NCBI GenBank assembly: GCA_945897545.1
Contig: CAMDGJ010000123.1
Span: 1-8,693 of the forward strand
From: Flavobacterium psychrophilum
GTDB taxonomy: Bacteria > Bacteroidota > Bacteroidia > Flavobacteriales > Flavobacteriaceae
Reading direction: 5' to 3'
DNA length: 8,693 nt
The position numbers were made by a program, and so were the translations under genes. The notes beneath the pieces were generated by a model that did no database searches, was not told the origin of the DNA, and was given only the letters and a program-made list of their open reading frames with translations. Below, piece after piece: positions 1 through 7,949 of the stretch (positions are counted from its first letter, which is position 1; each line of letters opens with the position of its first letter).

Positions 1-3000
1 ATAAAAGGGCCGTTAAACAATTTAAAATTAACAAATTTAAAATTAGTCGATTCTAAAAAATCTCAGATCATTGGGACTATAAACTTTAAGAATCTTTTTC
101 CAAGCAAAGGAAAAGAATTCTATATGAGCGGAAAATTTAATAAACTTTCGACCAGTTATGTCGATCTTGTGTCAATTTTGCCCAATGTTTTAGGAAAAAG
201 ACTACCTGTGATATTGAAAAAACTAGGAACCATAAATTTAGTTGGTGAAACTCAAGTTACGACGACCTCTGTCGATGCCAGTTTTTTGATGACTACTCAG
301 TTGGGTAAGCTAAACTCTGATTTGAGTATCGACAATATGAATTTAAAAGATAAAGCAACTTATGTTGGAAATATTGTCTTAGAGGATTTTGATCTTGGAT
401 TATTGTTAGATAGAAAAGATTTAGGTAAAGTAAGTATGAATCTCGATGTGGATGGCAAAGGATTTTCTGAAAAATATTTAAATACATCTATAAAGGGAGA
501 TGTCACACAAATAGAATATAACGATTATACGTATGACAATGTAGTGCTTAATGGAAATTTTAAAAGCGGTTTGTACAAAGGTCAGGTTGCGGTTAGCGAT
601 CCCAATTTGAATATGAATTTTGATGGATTGGTAGATTTAAGCAAAAAAGACAGCAGATATGATTTCCATATCAGTGTTGAAAATGCCGATTTACGTAAAT
701 TGAAATTTATGAAAGATTCCATTTCTAAATTTCAAGGCGATGTTGTGGTTCAGGTTTCGGGTAATTCAATTGACAATCTTAGAGGGGATGTATTTATCAA
801 TAAAACCACCTATCAAAACGTTAAAGCAACTTACCTTTTTGATGATTTTAATATCAATTCTACTTTTGATGAAGACCGTGTTAGAACTATTACTGTAAAT
901 TCACCAGATATTGTTGAAGGTGAAATTATAGGGAAATATGAATTCAATCAATTAAAAAATTTAATCACTAATTCACTGGGAAGTCTCTACACTAATTACA
1001 AGCCCGAAAAAGTAAAAAGAGGACAGTTTTTAAAATTTAATTTTACTATTTATAACAAAATTATCGAAATCTTTTATCCTGAGATTTCGATAGGCACAAA
1101 CACTATTGTTAAGGGAAATATCAATTCTGACAATCAAGAATTCAAGCTCAATTTTAATTCACCAAAAGTTACTGCATCGGATAATACTTTCGACAATATT
1201 AGAATTAAAATTGACAATAAAAACCCACTTTACAATGCTTATATAGAACTAGACAGTATCAAAACTAAACTTTATAAAATTAGGGATTTTAGTTTGATTA
1301 ACGTCACTATGAAAGATACTTTGTTCTTTCGATCCGAGTTTAAAGGCGGGTTTAAAGGGGAAGATTTTTTTAATTTAAACTTGTATCATACTATCAACGC
1401 AGACAACAATAATGTTGTGGGAATTAATAAATCTGAAATAAAAATCAAGGATTTCCTCTGGTTTTTGAATGAAAAAGAAACCCCAAATAATCAGATAGTT
1501 TTTGATAAATCATTCAAAAATTTCAATTTTGACAATATAATATTAAGTCATGAGGAACAGGAAATTACCTTCATGGGAGATATAAAGGGGAAAACATATA
1601 AGGATTTGAAATTAACAGTCAAAAATGTTGATTTAAATCAAATTACTCCAGCAAACCCTAAGTTTGTCTTACATGGAAATACGAATGCAATTATAAATTA
1701 TAAGCAAGACAATTCCGTTTTTCAACCTACGGCTTCAATCCAAATTGACCATTTGAATATCAATAAAACCGATTTAGGGAATTTGAATTTTGATATTGAA
1801 GGAGACAAAACCTTTAAAAAATTCAATGTAAACGCGACCATCGCAAATGAAAATCTAGAATCTTTTGCTGCCAATGGAAGATTTGAAATTGTTGACAATA
1901 AAACAATTTTAGACTTAGACTTAAAATTAGACAAATTTAATTTGGGAATCTTAGGTTCCCTTGGAGGAGAGGTTTTGTCAAACATCAGAGGATTTGCCTC
2001 CGGAAATAGTAGTATCGAAGGGAATCTTCAAAAACCCCAAATCAATGGACGTCTTTTTGTTGACGGTGCAGGAATGACCATTCCATACCTCAATGTTGAT
2101 TATTCATTAAGTAACCGGACTATTGTAGATTTGACTGACGAAAAGTTTATCTTTAGAAATGATGTGCTTACAGATACCAAATATGGTACAAAAGGGAATT
2201 TAAACGGAAGTATTGAACATAAAAATTTTTCGGATTGGAAGTTAGATTTGGATATTACCACTAAACGATTATTAGTATTAGATACTGAAGATAGTGAAGA
2301 TGCTGCTTACTACGGCGTCGCCTTTATTGATGGTAAAGCGTCTATTAAGGGTCCAACAAATGGGCTATTCATTAAAGTTGATGCAAAATCTGAAAAGGGA
2401 ACTTCTTTAAAAATCCCAATTAATAATGCCGAAAGCATTAGTGAAAATAATTTTCTACATTTTTTGACTGCCAAAGAAAAGTATAATTTTAAAAAGGGAA
2501 TTGTTGATAATTCCAGAAACTATAGAGGACTTGAATTAGAGTTTAATCTTGACATAACGCCAAATGCGGAAGTTGAAGTTATTTTAGATAGAAATACAGG
2601 CCACGGAATGAAAGGAAAAGGAAACGGAACACTGCTATTTAAAATAAACACCTTAGGAAAATTCAATATGTGGGGCGATTTTCAGCTTTACGAGGGAACT
2701 TACAATTTTAAATATGGGGGAATTATTAATAAACCATTTATTGTCAAAAAAGGAGGCTATATTTCTTGGGAAGGGAATCCAATGAAAGCACGTTTAAACT
2801 TGGAAGCTATTTATAAAACTGCGGCAAATCCTTCTTTGCTATTAGAAAATTCATCTTTTAACACAAAAGTACCAATCAATTTAATTATTGGCGTTCGAGG
2901 AGATTTAGCAAGCCCTGAACCCGATTTTAATTTTGAATTCCCAACGGTAAGTAATGTCTTAAAATCAGAAATAGAATACAAGCTAAACGATAAAGATGTG

Positions 3001-3627
3001 CGACAAACCCAAGCACTATATTTATTGGCTACCGGTAGTTTTTTAAGTCCCGAAGGAGTTAGTAATTCTGCACTAACCTCGAATGCGTTTGAAACGGCGA
3101 CTAACTTATTAACAGGATTGATCCGTTCTGACGATGAAAAGTTTCAGGTAGGGATTGGCATAACTGGAGCAGATAGAACAATTGGGAGAGAAACTGATGG
3201 TAGATTCGAAGCCTCAATTTCATCAAAAATTAATGAAAGAATTACAATTAACGGGAGAGTTGGAGTGCCTTTTGGAGGTATTAGTGAAACTGCAGTTGTA
3301 GGCGATGTTGAAATTTTATATAGAGTAAATGAGGACGGAACACTGAACTTGAGAGTTTTTAATCGAGAAAACGACATTAACTATATCGGCGAAGGTATCG
3401 GTTACACTCAAGGAGTTGGGGTTTCCTATGAAGTAGATTTTGATACATTCAAGGAACTTGCTAATAAATTTTTTAAAAATCTAAAAATAGAAAAAGTTAA
3501 TGAACCCTTTGAAATTGATCAAGACTCTGATTTGGCTCCTGAAATTAATGATGGTTCTAAACCTAAAAAATCAAACCCCACAGAACAAAAAATAAATCAA
3601 GAAGCAATAGTACCAGAAGAAGATTAA
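1..3627 (+). CDS. tamB: TamB-like translocation/assembly module protein, 3' part (5' end outside window)
   Basis: The frame is open from base 1, so the ATG at 124 is an internal methionine. The visible 1208 residues are the C-terminal part of a larger protein. The sequence is a long run of short alternating hydrophobic/polar strands rich in Asn, Asp and Lys. It has recurring AsmA/TamB-like units of the form 'G.I.G....P.I.G.L', for example at bases 1990-2120 (SIEGNLQKPQINGRLFVDGA). A conserved C-terminal TamB (DUF490) domain spans roughly residues 740-1150, with an ending like GVGVSYEVDFDTF at about residue 1137. A charged, probably disordered tail of about 45 residues closes the protein. In the family, TamB is an inner-membrane-anchored periplasmic protein with a long beta-groove that carries lipid, or helps outer-membrane protein assembly, between the two membranes. 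The N-terminal membrane anchor is outside the window, so it cannot be checked. The stop is TAA. Family assignment is confident; the exact cargo is unknown. Confidence 0.88.
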   Translation: MKGPLNNLKLTNLKLVDSKKSQIIGTINFKNLFPSKGKEFYMSGKFNKLSTSYVDLVSILPNVLGKRLPVILKKLGTINLVGETQVTTTSVDASFLMTTQLGKLNSDLSIDNMNLKDKATYVGNIVLEDFDLGLLLDRKDLGKVSMNLDVDGKGFSEKYLNTSIKGDVTQIEYNDYTYDNVVLNGNFKSGLYKGQVAVSDPNLNMNFDGLVDLSKKDSRYDFHISVENADLRKLKFMKDSISKFQGDVVVQVSGNSIDNLRGDVFINKTTYQNVKATYLFDDFNINSTFDEDRVRTITVNSPDIVEGEIIGKYEFNQLKNLITNSLGSLYTNYKPEKVKRGQFLKFNFTIYNKIIEIFYPEISIGTNTIVKGNINSDNQEFKLNFNSPKVTASDNTFDNIRIKIDNKNPLYNAYIELDSIKTKLYKIRDFSLINVTMKDTLFFRSEFKGGFKGEDFFNLNLYHTINADNNNVVGINKSEIKIKDFLWFLNEKETPNNQIVFDKSFKNFNFDNIILSHEEQEITFMGDIKGKTYKDLKLTVKNVDLNQITPANPKFVLHGNTNAIINYKQDNSVFQPTASIQIDHLNINKTDLGNLNFDIEGDKTFKKFNVNATIANENLESFAANGRFEIVDNKTILDLDLKLDKFNLGILGSLGGEVLSNIRGFASGNSSIEGNLQKPQINGRLFVDGAGMTIPYLNVDYSLSNRTIVDLTDEKFIFRNDVLTDTKYGTKGNLNGSIEHKNFSDWKLDLDITTKRLLVLDTEDSEDAAYYGVAFIDGKASIKGPTNGLFIKVDAKSEKGTSLKIPINNAESISENNFLHFLTAKEKYNFKKGIVDNSRNYRGLELEFNLDITPNAEVEVILDRNTGHGMKGKGNGTLLFKINTLGKFNMWGDFQLYEGTYNFKYGGIINKPFIVKKGGYISWEGNPMKARLNLEAIYKTAANPSLLLENSSFNTKVPINLIIGVRGDLASPEPDFNFEFPTVSNVLKSEIEYKLNDKDVRQTQALYLLATGSFLSPEGVSNSALTSNAFETATNLLTGLIRSDDEKFQVGIGITGADRTIGRETDGRFEASISSKINERITINGRVGVPFGGISETAVVGDVEILYRVNEDGTLNLRVFNRENDINYIGEGIGYTQGVGVSYEVDFDTFKELANKFFKNLKIEKVNEPFEIDQDSDLAPEINDGSKPKKSNPTEQKINQEAIVPEED

Positions 3628-3723
3628 ACATTTGGATCTCGCCAAAAAAGTAAGTCCCAAAAATAAGTCGTTATGAATCATAATTTTAAGTCCAAAGCCC
3701 AAAAAATATTTTATTGTAATAAT

Positions 3724-3749
3724 TTAACCCGTTGGGGTAATTAGTTTTT
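3724..3749 (+). terminator. Weak possible terminator after tamB
   Basis: Bases 3724-3730 can pair with 3734-3740 (TTAACCC against GGGGTAA, one A-G mismatch) around a GTT loop. A T-rich stretch ending in five T follows. The stem is short and lies about 100 bases after the tamB stop, so this is only a candidate. The larger hairpin-rich element just downstream could equally end transcription. Confidence 0.3.
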
Positions 3750-3762
3750 GATAATAATTTTT

Positions 3763-3914
3763 CGTCAGTTCAAGTGATCCAGATTTTAAGCGGGATCGTA
3801 TCGAGAACAAGGAAAATTTTATTAAAAACGGTTCTCGATGCAAGTCACTTCGAGTGCGAAGCGTATCGAGAAGTTTTGTTCCGTTTTACTGCACAAAAAA
3901 CAGTCGAACTGACG
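3763..3914. repeat. Inverted-repeat element resembling a dispersed REP/MITE-like repeat
   Basis: The ends are a perfect 9-bp inverted pair: CGTCAGTTC at 3763-3771 and GAACTGACG at 3906-3914. Inside is a second perfect 9-bp pair, ATCGAGAAC at 3800-3808 and GTTCTCGAT at 3831-3839. The 11-mer CGTATCGAGAA occurs directly at 3797-3807 and again at 3862-3872. A small hairpin (CTTCG, loop AGTG, CGAAG) lies at 3848-3861. There is no ORF inside. Similar 'cacttcgag...tatcgagaa' intergenic repeats are familiar from flavobacterial genomes, but that is recollection rather than a search. TGATAAT occurs on both sides (3749-3755 and 3919-3925), a few bases outside the ends. It could be a remnant target duplication but may be chance in AT-rich DNA. 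Confidence 0.6.
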
Positions 3915-3915
3915 G

Positions 3916-3947
3916 TTGTGATAATTGCACCCAACGCGTTAATTTAG
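3916..3947 (+). promoter_or_regulatory. Candidate Bacteroidota-type promoter for pfkA
   Basis: TTG at 3916-3918 is followed after 21 bases by TAATTTAG at 3940-3947. This matches the Bacteroidota primary sigma consensus (TTG, about 17-23 bases, TAnnTTTG) at all but one fixed position. It lies just right of the repeat element and about 110 bases before the pfkA start. An alternative weaker pair is TTTG at 3967-3970 with TAATTTAT at 3988-3995. AT-rich DNA gives many chance matches, so this is tentative. Confidence 0.28.
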
Positions 3948-4055
3948 CAACTTATTAACGATAACGTTTGAATTTGAGGGCTTTTATTAATTTATTAAAA
4001 ACGCAACCTCAAAAGTGCAGAATGTTTATTAAATTTACCCTTTAATACTTAAATA

Positions 4056-5042
4056 ATGCCAAAAACAATAAAAAAGGTTGCCGTTCTAACCTCCGGTGGG
4101 GATTCACCAGGAATGAACGCAGCAATTAGATCAGTAGTACGTACATGTTCTTATCACAATATACAATGCATAGGAATTTATAGAGGTTACCAAGGAATGA
4201 TTGAGGGAGACTTCATCGAAATGGGACCAAGAAGCGTGCATAACATTATCAATAAAGGAGGAACTATTCTTAAATCTGCTCGTTCGAAAGAATTTATGAC
4301 CGTTGAAGGTCGTAAAAAAGCACATGCAGAGCTTTTAAAAGCAGAAATAGACGGATTCGTGGTTATTGGTGGTGACGGAAGCTTTACAGGTGCCGAAATT
4401 TTTAATAAAGAATTCAAGTTTCCAGTGATGGGAATTCCTGGTACAATAGACAATGACATCTTTGGAACAAGCCATACATTAGGATACGACACTGCTTTAA
4501 ATACAGTCATAGAATGTATTGATAAAATTCGTGATACAGCAAGTTCTCACAATAGATTATTCTTTGTTGAAGTTATGGGACGTGATGCAGGTCATATCGC
4601 ACTGAATGCCGGAATTGGAGCTGGAGCAGAAGAAATTCTAATTCCAGAAGAAGATTTAGGATTGGAAAGATTAGTCGAATCGCTTCGAAAAAGCAAAGCC
4701 GCAGGAAAATCGTCTAGTATTGTGGTTATTGCCGAAGGAGATAAAATAGGTAAAAATGTTTTCGAATTAAAAGATTACGTTGAAGCTAATTTACCTGAAT
4801 ATGAAGTTCGTGTTTCCGTTTTGGGACATATGCAACGTGGTGGCTCACCATCTTGTTTCGATAGAGTTCTTGCCAGTAGATTAGGCGTGAAAGCGGTTGA
4901 ATCTTTGATGGAAGGAAAATCAAACTTTATGGTAGGAATGATTAATGATAAAATAGCCCTAACGCCATTGTTAAAAGCAATCAAAGGTAATACGGAAATC
5001 GATAGAGAATTACTTCGTGTTTCTGATATTATGTCTGTATAG
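4056..5042 (+). CDS. pfkA: ATP-dependent 6-phosphofructokinase
   Basis: Transfers phosphate from ATP to fructose 6-phosphate, giving fructose 1,6-bisphosphate, the committed step of glycolysis, in the cytoplasm. The 328 residues are close to the usual group A bacterial PFK length of about 320. Visible motifs in order: GGDSPGMNAAIR at 14-25 (nucleotide-binding loop); GGDGS at 105-109, where Gly after the Asp fits ATP rather than pyrophosphate as donor; PGTIDND at 128-134 with catalytic base Asp132; MGRDAGH at 174-180 (sugar-phosphate binding); and GHMQRGGSP at 257-265. Arg25 and Arg29 align with the effector-site Arg21 and Arg25 of the E. coli enzyme, so allosteric control by ADP/PEP is possible but not proven. 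The start ATG gives the expected N-terminus (MPKTIKKVAVLTSGGD) and has no Shine-Dalgarno, as is usual in Flavobacteriia. No terminator is seen in the 90 bases before gapA, so the two genes are probably co-transcribed. The stop is TAG. Confidence 0.96.
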   Translation: MPKTIKKVAVLTSGGDSPGMNAAIRSVVRTCSYHNIQCIGIYRGYQGMIEGDFIEMGPRSVHNIINKGGTILKSARSKEFMTVEGRKKAHAELLKAEIDGFVVIGGDGSFTGAEIFNKEFKFPVMGIPGTIDNDIFGTSHTLGYDTALNTVIECIDKIRDTASSHNRLFFVEVMGRDAGHIALNAGIGAGAEEILIPEEDLGLERLVESLRKSKAAGKSSSIVVIAEGDKIGKNVFELKDYVEANLPEYEVRVSVLGHMQRGGSPSCFDRVLASRLGVKAVESLMEGKSNFMVGMINDKIALTPLLKAIKGNTEIDRELLRVSDIMSV

Positions 5043-5090
5043 AGCACGCTTTCGCCAAATAAAAACAAATAAATTAAATAATAATTATAA

Positions 5091-5900
<810 letters not shown>

Positions 5901-5903
5901 ATT

Positions 5904-6137
5904 ATGGCTGCCTTAAAATTAGCTTCTGAAACTACTATGAAAGGAATTATGGGATTTACTGAAGATGCTGTTGTTTCTCAGGATTTCATTTCAGATAAAA
6001 GAACTTCAATCATTGATGCTACTGCAGGAATTGGTTTAAATTCAACTTTCTTCAAATTAGTATCTTGGTACGATAATGAATACGGATATTCAAGCAAATT
6101 AATTGATTTGTCTGTACACATCTCAGGTTTAAAATAA
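5904..6137 (+). CDS. gapA: GAPDH C-terminal fragment downstream of premature TAA
   Basis: These 77 residues are the normal GAPDH C-terminus ([20 protein letters not shown] to HISGLK), in the same frame as the upstream fragment. The ATG at 5904 is the native internal methionine of the IMAALK helix, one codon after the stop codon's neighbour, so it is a possible reinitiation site only by coincidence. No ribosome-binding sequence precedes it. It is best treated as part of the broken gapA rather than an independent gene. Confidence 0.55.
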   Translation: MAALKLASETTMKGIMGFTEDAVVSQDFISDKRTSIIDATAGIGLNSTFFKLVSWYDNEYGYSSKLIDLSVHISGLK

Positions 6138-6157
6138 TTACATATATTTACAAAAAT

Positions 6158-6192
6158 ATCCCGTTTGATTTAATTCTTACGGGATTTTTTTT
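6158..6192 (+). terminator. Rho-independent terminator after gapA
   Basis: ATCCCGT at 6158-6164 pairs perfectly with ACGGGAT at 6179-6185, with a 14-base loop, followed by a run of eight T ending at 6192. It lies 20 bases after the gapA stop and ends the pfkA-gapA unit. Confidence 0.85.
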
Positions 6193-6230
6193 AACAAACC
6201 AAACAACAACCATTTTTAGCGTTTAGAAAC

Positions 6231-6258
6231 AAAATCTAAAATCTAAAATCTAAAATCT
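6231..6258. repeat. Four exact tandem copies of the 7-mer AAAATCT in the sugar-kinase leader
   Basis: AAAATCT is repeated four times without error from 6231 to 6258, followed by a degenerate fifth copy (AAAATTA) that runs almost into the ATG at 6268. The array fills the region where the ribosome contacts the mRNA. Copy number changes by slippage would alter spacing between any upstream promoter and the start without changing the protein. Similar short AT-rich tandem arrays are common in flavobacterial intergenic DNA, so it may also be neutral. Confidence 0.8.
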
Positions 6259-6267
6259 AAAATTAAA

Positions 6268-7119
6268 ATGAGATTATTAGTTGATAGCGGCTCAACAAAA
6301 GCCGATTGGATTGCGATAGATGAGGATGGAAAAGTATTGTTCACAACCCAAACATTAGGGTTAAATCCAGAAATACTTGATGGAAAGGAAATTATTGAGC
6401 GTATAAATGATCGTTTCGATATTCTTCAAAATAAAGACAAAGCAACACACCTTTTCTTTTATGGCGCAGGTTGTGGTACCGATAACATGAAAATTTCCCT
6501 TTCTCGAATTTTTCAAGAATATTTTTCAAACGCAATTATTACAGTTCACGAAGATACTTATGCTGCAGTTTACGCAACAACTCCTAAAGGGGAAGAAGCA
6601 ATTGTAAGTATTCTAGGCACCGGTTCAAATTGCAGCTTTTTCGACGGTAAAGTTTTACATCAAAAAGTACAATCACTGGGATATATAGTAATGGATGATT
6701 GCAGTGGTAATGTTTTCGGGAAAGAATTAATACGAAAATACTATTTCAATAAAATGCCAAAAGAATTGGCAGTCGAATTCGAAAAAGAGTACGATTTAGA
6801 TGCCGATTTTATTAAAAGTAAATTGTACAAAGAAGCTAATCCAAATGCGTATTTAGCCACTTTTGCCAAGTTCCTGATCCAACATAAAGAACATGAATTT
6901 TGTAGAAAAATAATTTTCAAGGGGATGAAATCTTTTGTTAAAAACTACATTAGACAATATGATAACTGCAAAGAAGTCCCTGTACATTTTGTAGGTTCGA
7001 TAGCTTTCTATTTAAAGGATGAATTACAAATAACCTTTGATAAATACGAAATGAAATTAGGGAATGTCTTAAGAAGACCTATCGACGGGCTGATTGCTTA
7101 TCATATTATAAACAAATAA
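6268..7119 (+). CDS. N-acetylglucosamine-kinase-like ASKHA sugar kinase (BadF/BadG/BcrA/BcrD family)
   Basis: Probably phosphorylates an amino sugar such as N-acetylglucosamine with ATP in the cytoplasm, feeding cell-wall recycling or glycolysis. The 283 residues fit this family. Visible motifs: DSGSTKADW at 6-14 (phosphate-1 loop with the metal-binding Asp6), GAGCG at 66-70, HEDTYAA at 94-100 with Asp96 as probable catalytic base, LGTGSNC at 116-122 (phosphate-2 loop), and VGSIAF at 242-247 (adenosine region). The segment where relatives carry a GDEGSG-type sequence reads MDDCSGN at 142-148, a deviation near the substrate site. Substrate is inferred from family and size only; activator ATPases of 2-hydroxyacyl-CoA dehydratases share the fold but usually carry Fe-S cysteines not seen here. 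The start follows the tandem repeat directly, with no Shine-Dalgarno. The gene is isolated between two terminators (6158-6192 and 7128-7157). Confidence 0.82.
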   Translation: MRLLVDSGSTKADWIAIDEDGKVLFTTQTLGLNPEILDGKEIIERINDRFDILQNKDKATHLFFYGAGCGTDNMKISLSRIFQEYFSNAIITVHEDTYAAVYATTPKGEEAIVSILGTGSNCSFFDGKVLHQKVQSLGYIVMDDCSGNVFGKELIRKYYFNKMPKELAVEFEKEYDLDADFIKSKLYKEANPNAYLATFAKFLIQHKEHEFCRKIIFKGMKSFVKNYIRQYDNCKEVPVHFVGSIAFYLKDELQITFDKYEMKLGNVLRRPIDGLIAYHIINK

Positions 7120-7127
7120 TCTAAGAC

Positions 7128-7157
7128 AAACCTGACACTCAAATGTCAGGTTTTTTT
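7128..7157 (+). terminator. Strong Rho-independent terminator after the sugar kinase
   Basis: AAACCTGACA at 7128-7137 and TGTCAGGTTT at 7144-7153 form a perfect 10-bp stem around a 6-base loop (CTCAAA), with a seven-T run at 7151-7157. It starts 8 bases after the kinase stop. It ends only 23 bases before the mgsA start, so it may also act as an attenuator for mgsA. Confidence 0.92.
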
Positions 7158-7180
7158 ATAAGCATTTTAATCGAACAAAA

Positions 7181-7552
7181 ATGGAAATAGCAATTATTGC
7201 TCACGATGGAAAAAAAGCCGATATGGTCCAGTTTTTGAACAAAAACAAAACCATATTGCAGCGAGAAAATATTAAGCTTATAGCCACGGGGACAACAGGA
7301 TCTAAAGCTGAAAGTGTTGGTTTAAAAGTAAAAAAGATGCTTTCAGGTCCACAAGGTGGCGATGCGCAAATTGCGGGTAGAGTTGCCGAAGGCAAGACAA
7401 AAATGGTGTTGTTTTTTAAAGATCCTTTATCAAGTCACGCACACGAATCAGATGTGAATATGCTATTGCGTGTTTGTGATGTTCACAACGTTCCATTAGC
7501 AACAAATGAAGCTTCGGCTCAGTTGTTTTTGAATGCAATTGCTATAGAATAG
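7181..7552 (+). CDS. mgsA: Methylglyoxal synthase
   Basis: Converts dihydroxyacetone phosphate to methylglyoxal and phosphate, a cytoplasmic glycolytic bypass that relieves sugar-phosphate stress. Motifs: AHDGKK at 7-12 (His8 and Asp9 align with E. coli His19 and Asp20), ATGTTGSK at 35-42 (phosphate loop), SGPQGGDAQIAG at 55-66 with Asp61 aligning to the catalytic Asp71 of E. coli, DPL at 81-83, and HESDV at 88-92 (His88 and Asp91 align to His98 and Asp101). It is 123 residues against 152 in E. coli; the missing part is the C-terminal tail after ATNEASAQLFL, while all active-site residues remain. Family members vary in this tail. The start ATG follows AT-rich DNA without a Shine-Dalgarno. A strong terminator ends 23 bases upstream, leaving little room for its own promoter. 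The 3' end overlaps convergent ridA by 11 bases. The stop is TAG. Confidence 0.94.
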   Translation: MEIAIIAHDGKKADMVQFLNKNKTILQRENIKLIATGTTGSKAESVGLKVKKMLSGPQGGDAQIAGRVAEGKTKMVLFFKDPLSSHAHESDVNMLLRVCDVHNVPLATNEASAQLFLNAIAIE

Positions 7553-7922
7553 CAATCATAGAAATTTCTACGTTTACATTTTTTGGCAAGCAAGCCACTT
7601 GAACCGTTTCGCGAGCTGGCGCGGTTTTTTCGTTGAAATAGGAACCGTAAACGGTGTTTATAGCGCCAAAATCTCCCATATTCATAATAAAGATGGTTGA
7701 TTTTACTACATTTTCAAAAGTCATTCCTGCTGCATCGAGAACGGCCTTCATATTTTCCATCACTTGTTTCGTTTCTACTTCAATGCTTGAAGTTACTAAC
7801 TCTCCGGTTGCTGGGTTAATAGCAATTTGACCTGAAGTGTACAAGGTATTTCCTTTTAAAACAGCCTGATTATAAGGTCCGATTGGGGCAGGAGATTTTT
7901 CGGTAAAAATTATTTTTTTCAT
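7542..7922 (-). CDS. ridA: RidA/YjgF/UK114 family enamine/imine deaminase
   Basis: RidA proteins hydrolyse reactive enamine/imine intermediates such as 2-aminoacrylate released by PLP enzymes, protecting cells from damage; they act as cytoplasmic trimers. The 126 residues match the usual length. Diagnostic residues are present: PIGPYNQA at 13-20 with Tyr17, TSGQI at 29-33, ARETVQV at 103-109 with Arg104 (binds the substrate carboxylate), and VEISMIAIL at the end with Glu119. These place it with the catalytic RidA subgroup. Only 27 bases separate it from the upstream lptD stop on the same strand, so the two are likely co-transcribed. The tail overlaps mgsA by 11 bases, and a perfect palindrome (TAGAAATTTCTA, 7559-7570) lies inside its last codons. 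The stop is TAG. Confidence 0.95.
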   Translation of the reverse strand: MKKIIFTEKSPAPIGPYNQAVLKGNTLYTSGQIAINPATGELVTSSIEVETKQVMENMKAVLDAAGMTFENVVKSTIFIMNMGDFGAINTVYGSYFNEKTAPARETVQVACLPKNVNVEISMIAIL

Positions 7923-7949
7923 AGCTTTCTAATTATTTGTTATACTATT

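Larger units (their letters stand above)
3628..4055. other. Non-coding intergenic region between tamB and pfkA
   Basis: This 428-base stretch has no ORF with coding character on either strand. From left to right it contains an AT-rich segment, a weak hairpin near 3724-3740, a structured inverted-repeat element at about 3763-3914, and an AT-rich leader before pfkA with possible promoter motifs. No tRNA or known riboswitch architecture was recognised. Confidence 0.7.

Noticed and set aside
124..126. ATG at 124 as the start of the tamB-like gene
   Set aside because: The frame is open and compositionally similar from base 1, so the gene starts outside the window and this is an internal Met.
3640..3760. 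Small ORFs after tamB
   Set aside because: Only very short open stretches with no family-like sequence or translation signals are present.
3763..3914. CRISPR-like or riboswitch interpretation of the intergenic repeat
   Set aside because: The repeats are inverted and irregularly spaced with only two direct copies, no spacer series and no cas genes; no known aptamer core was recognised.
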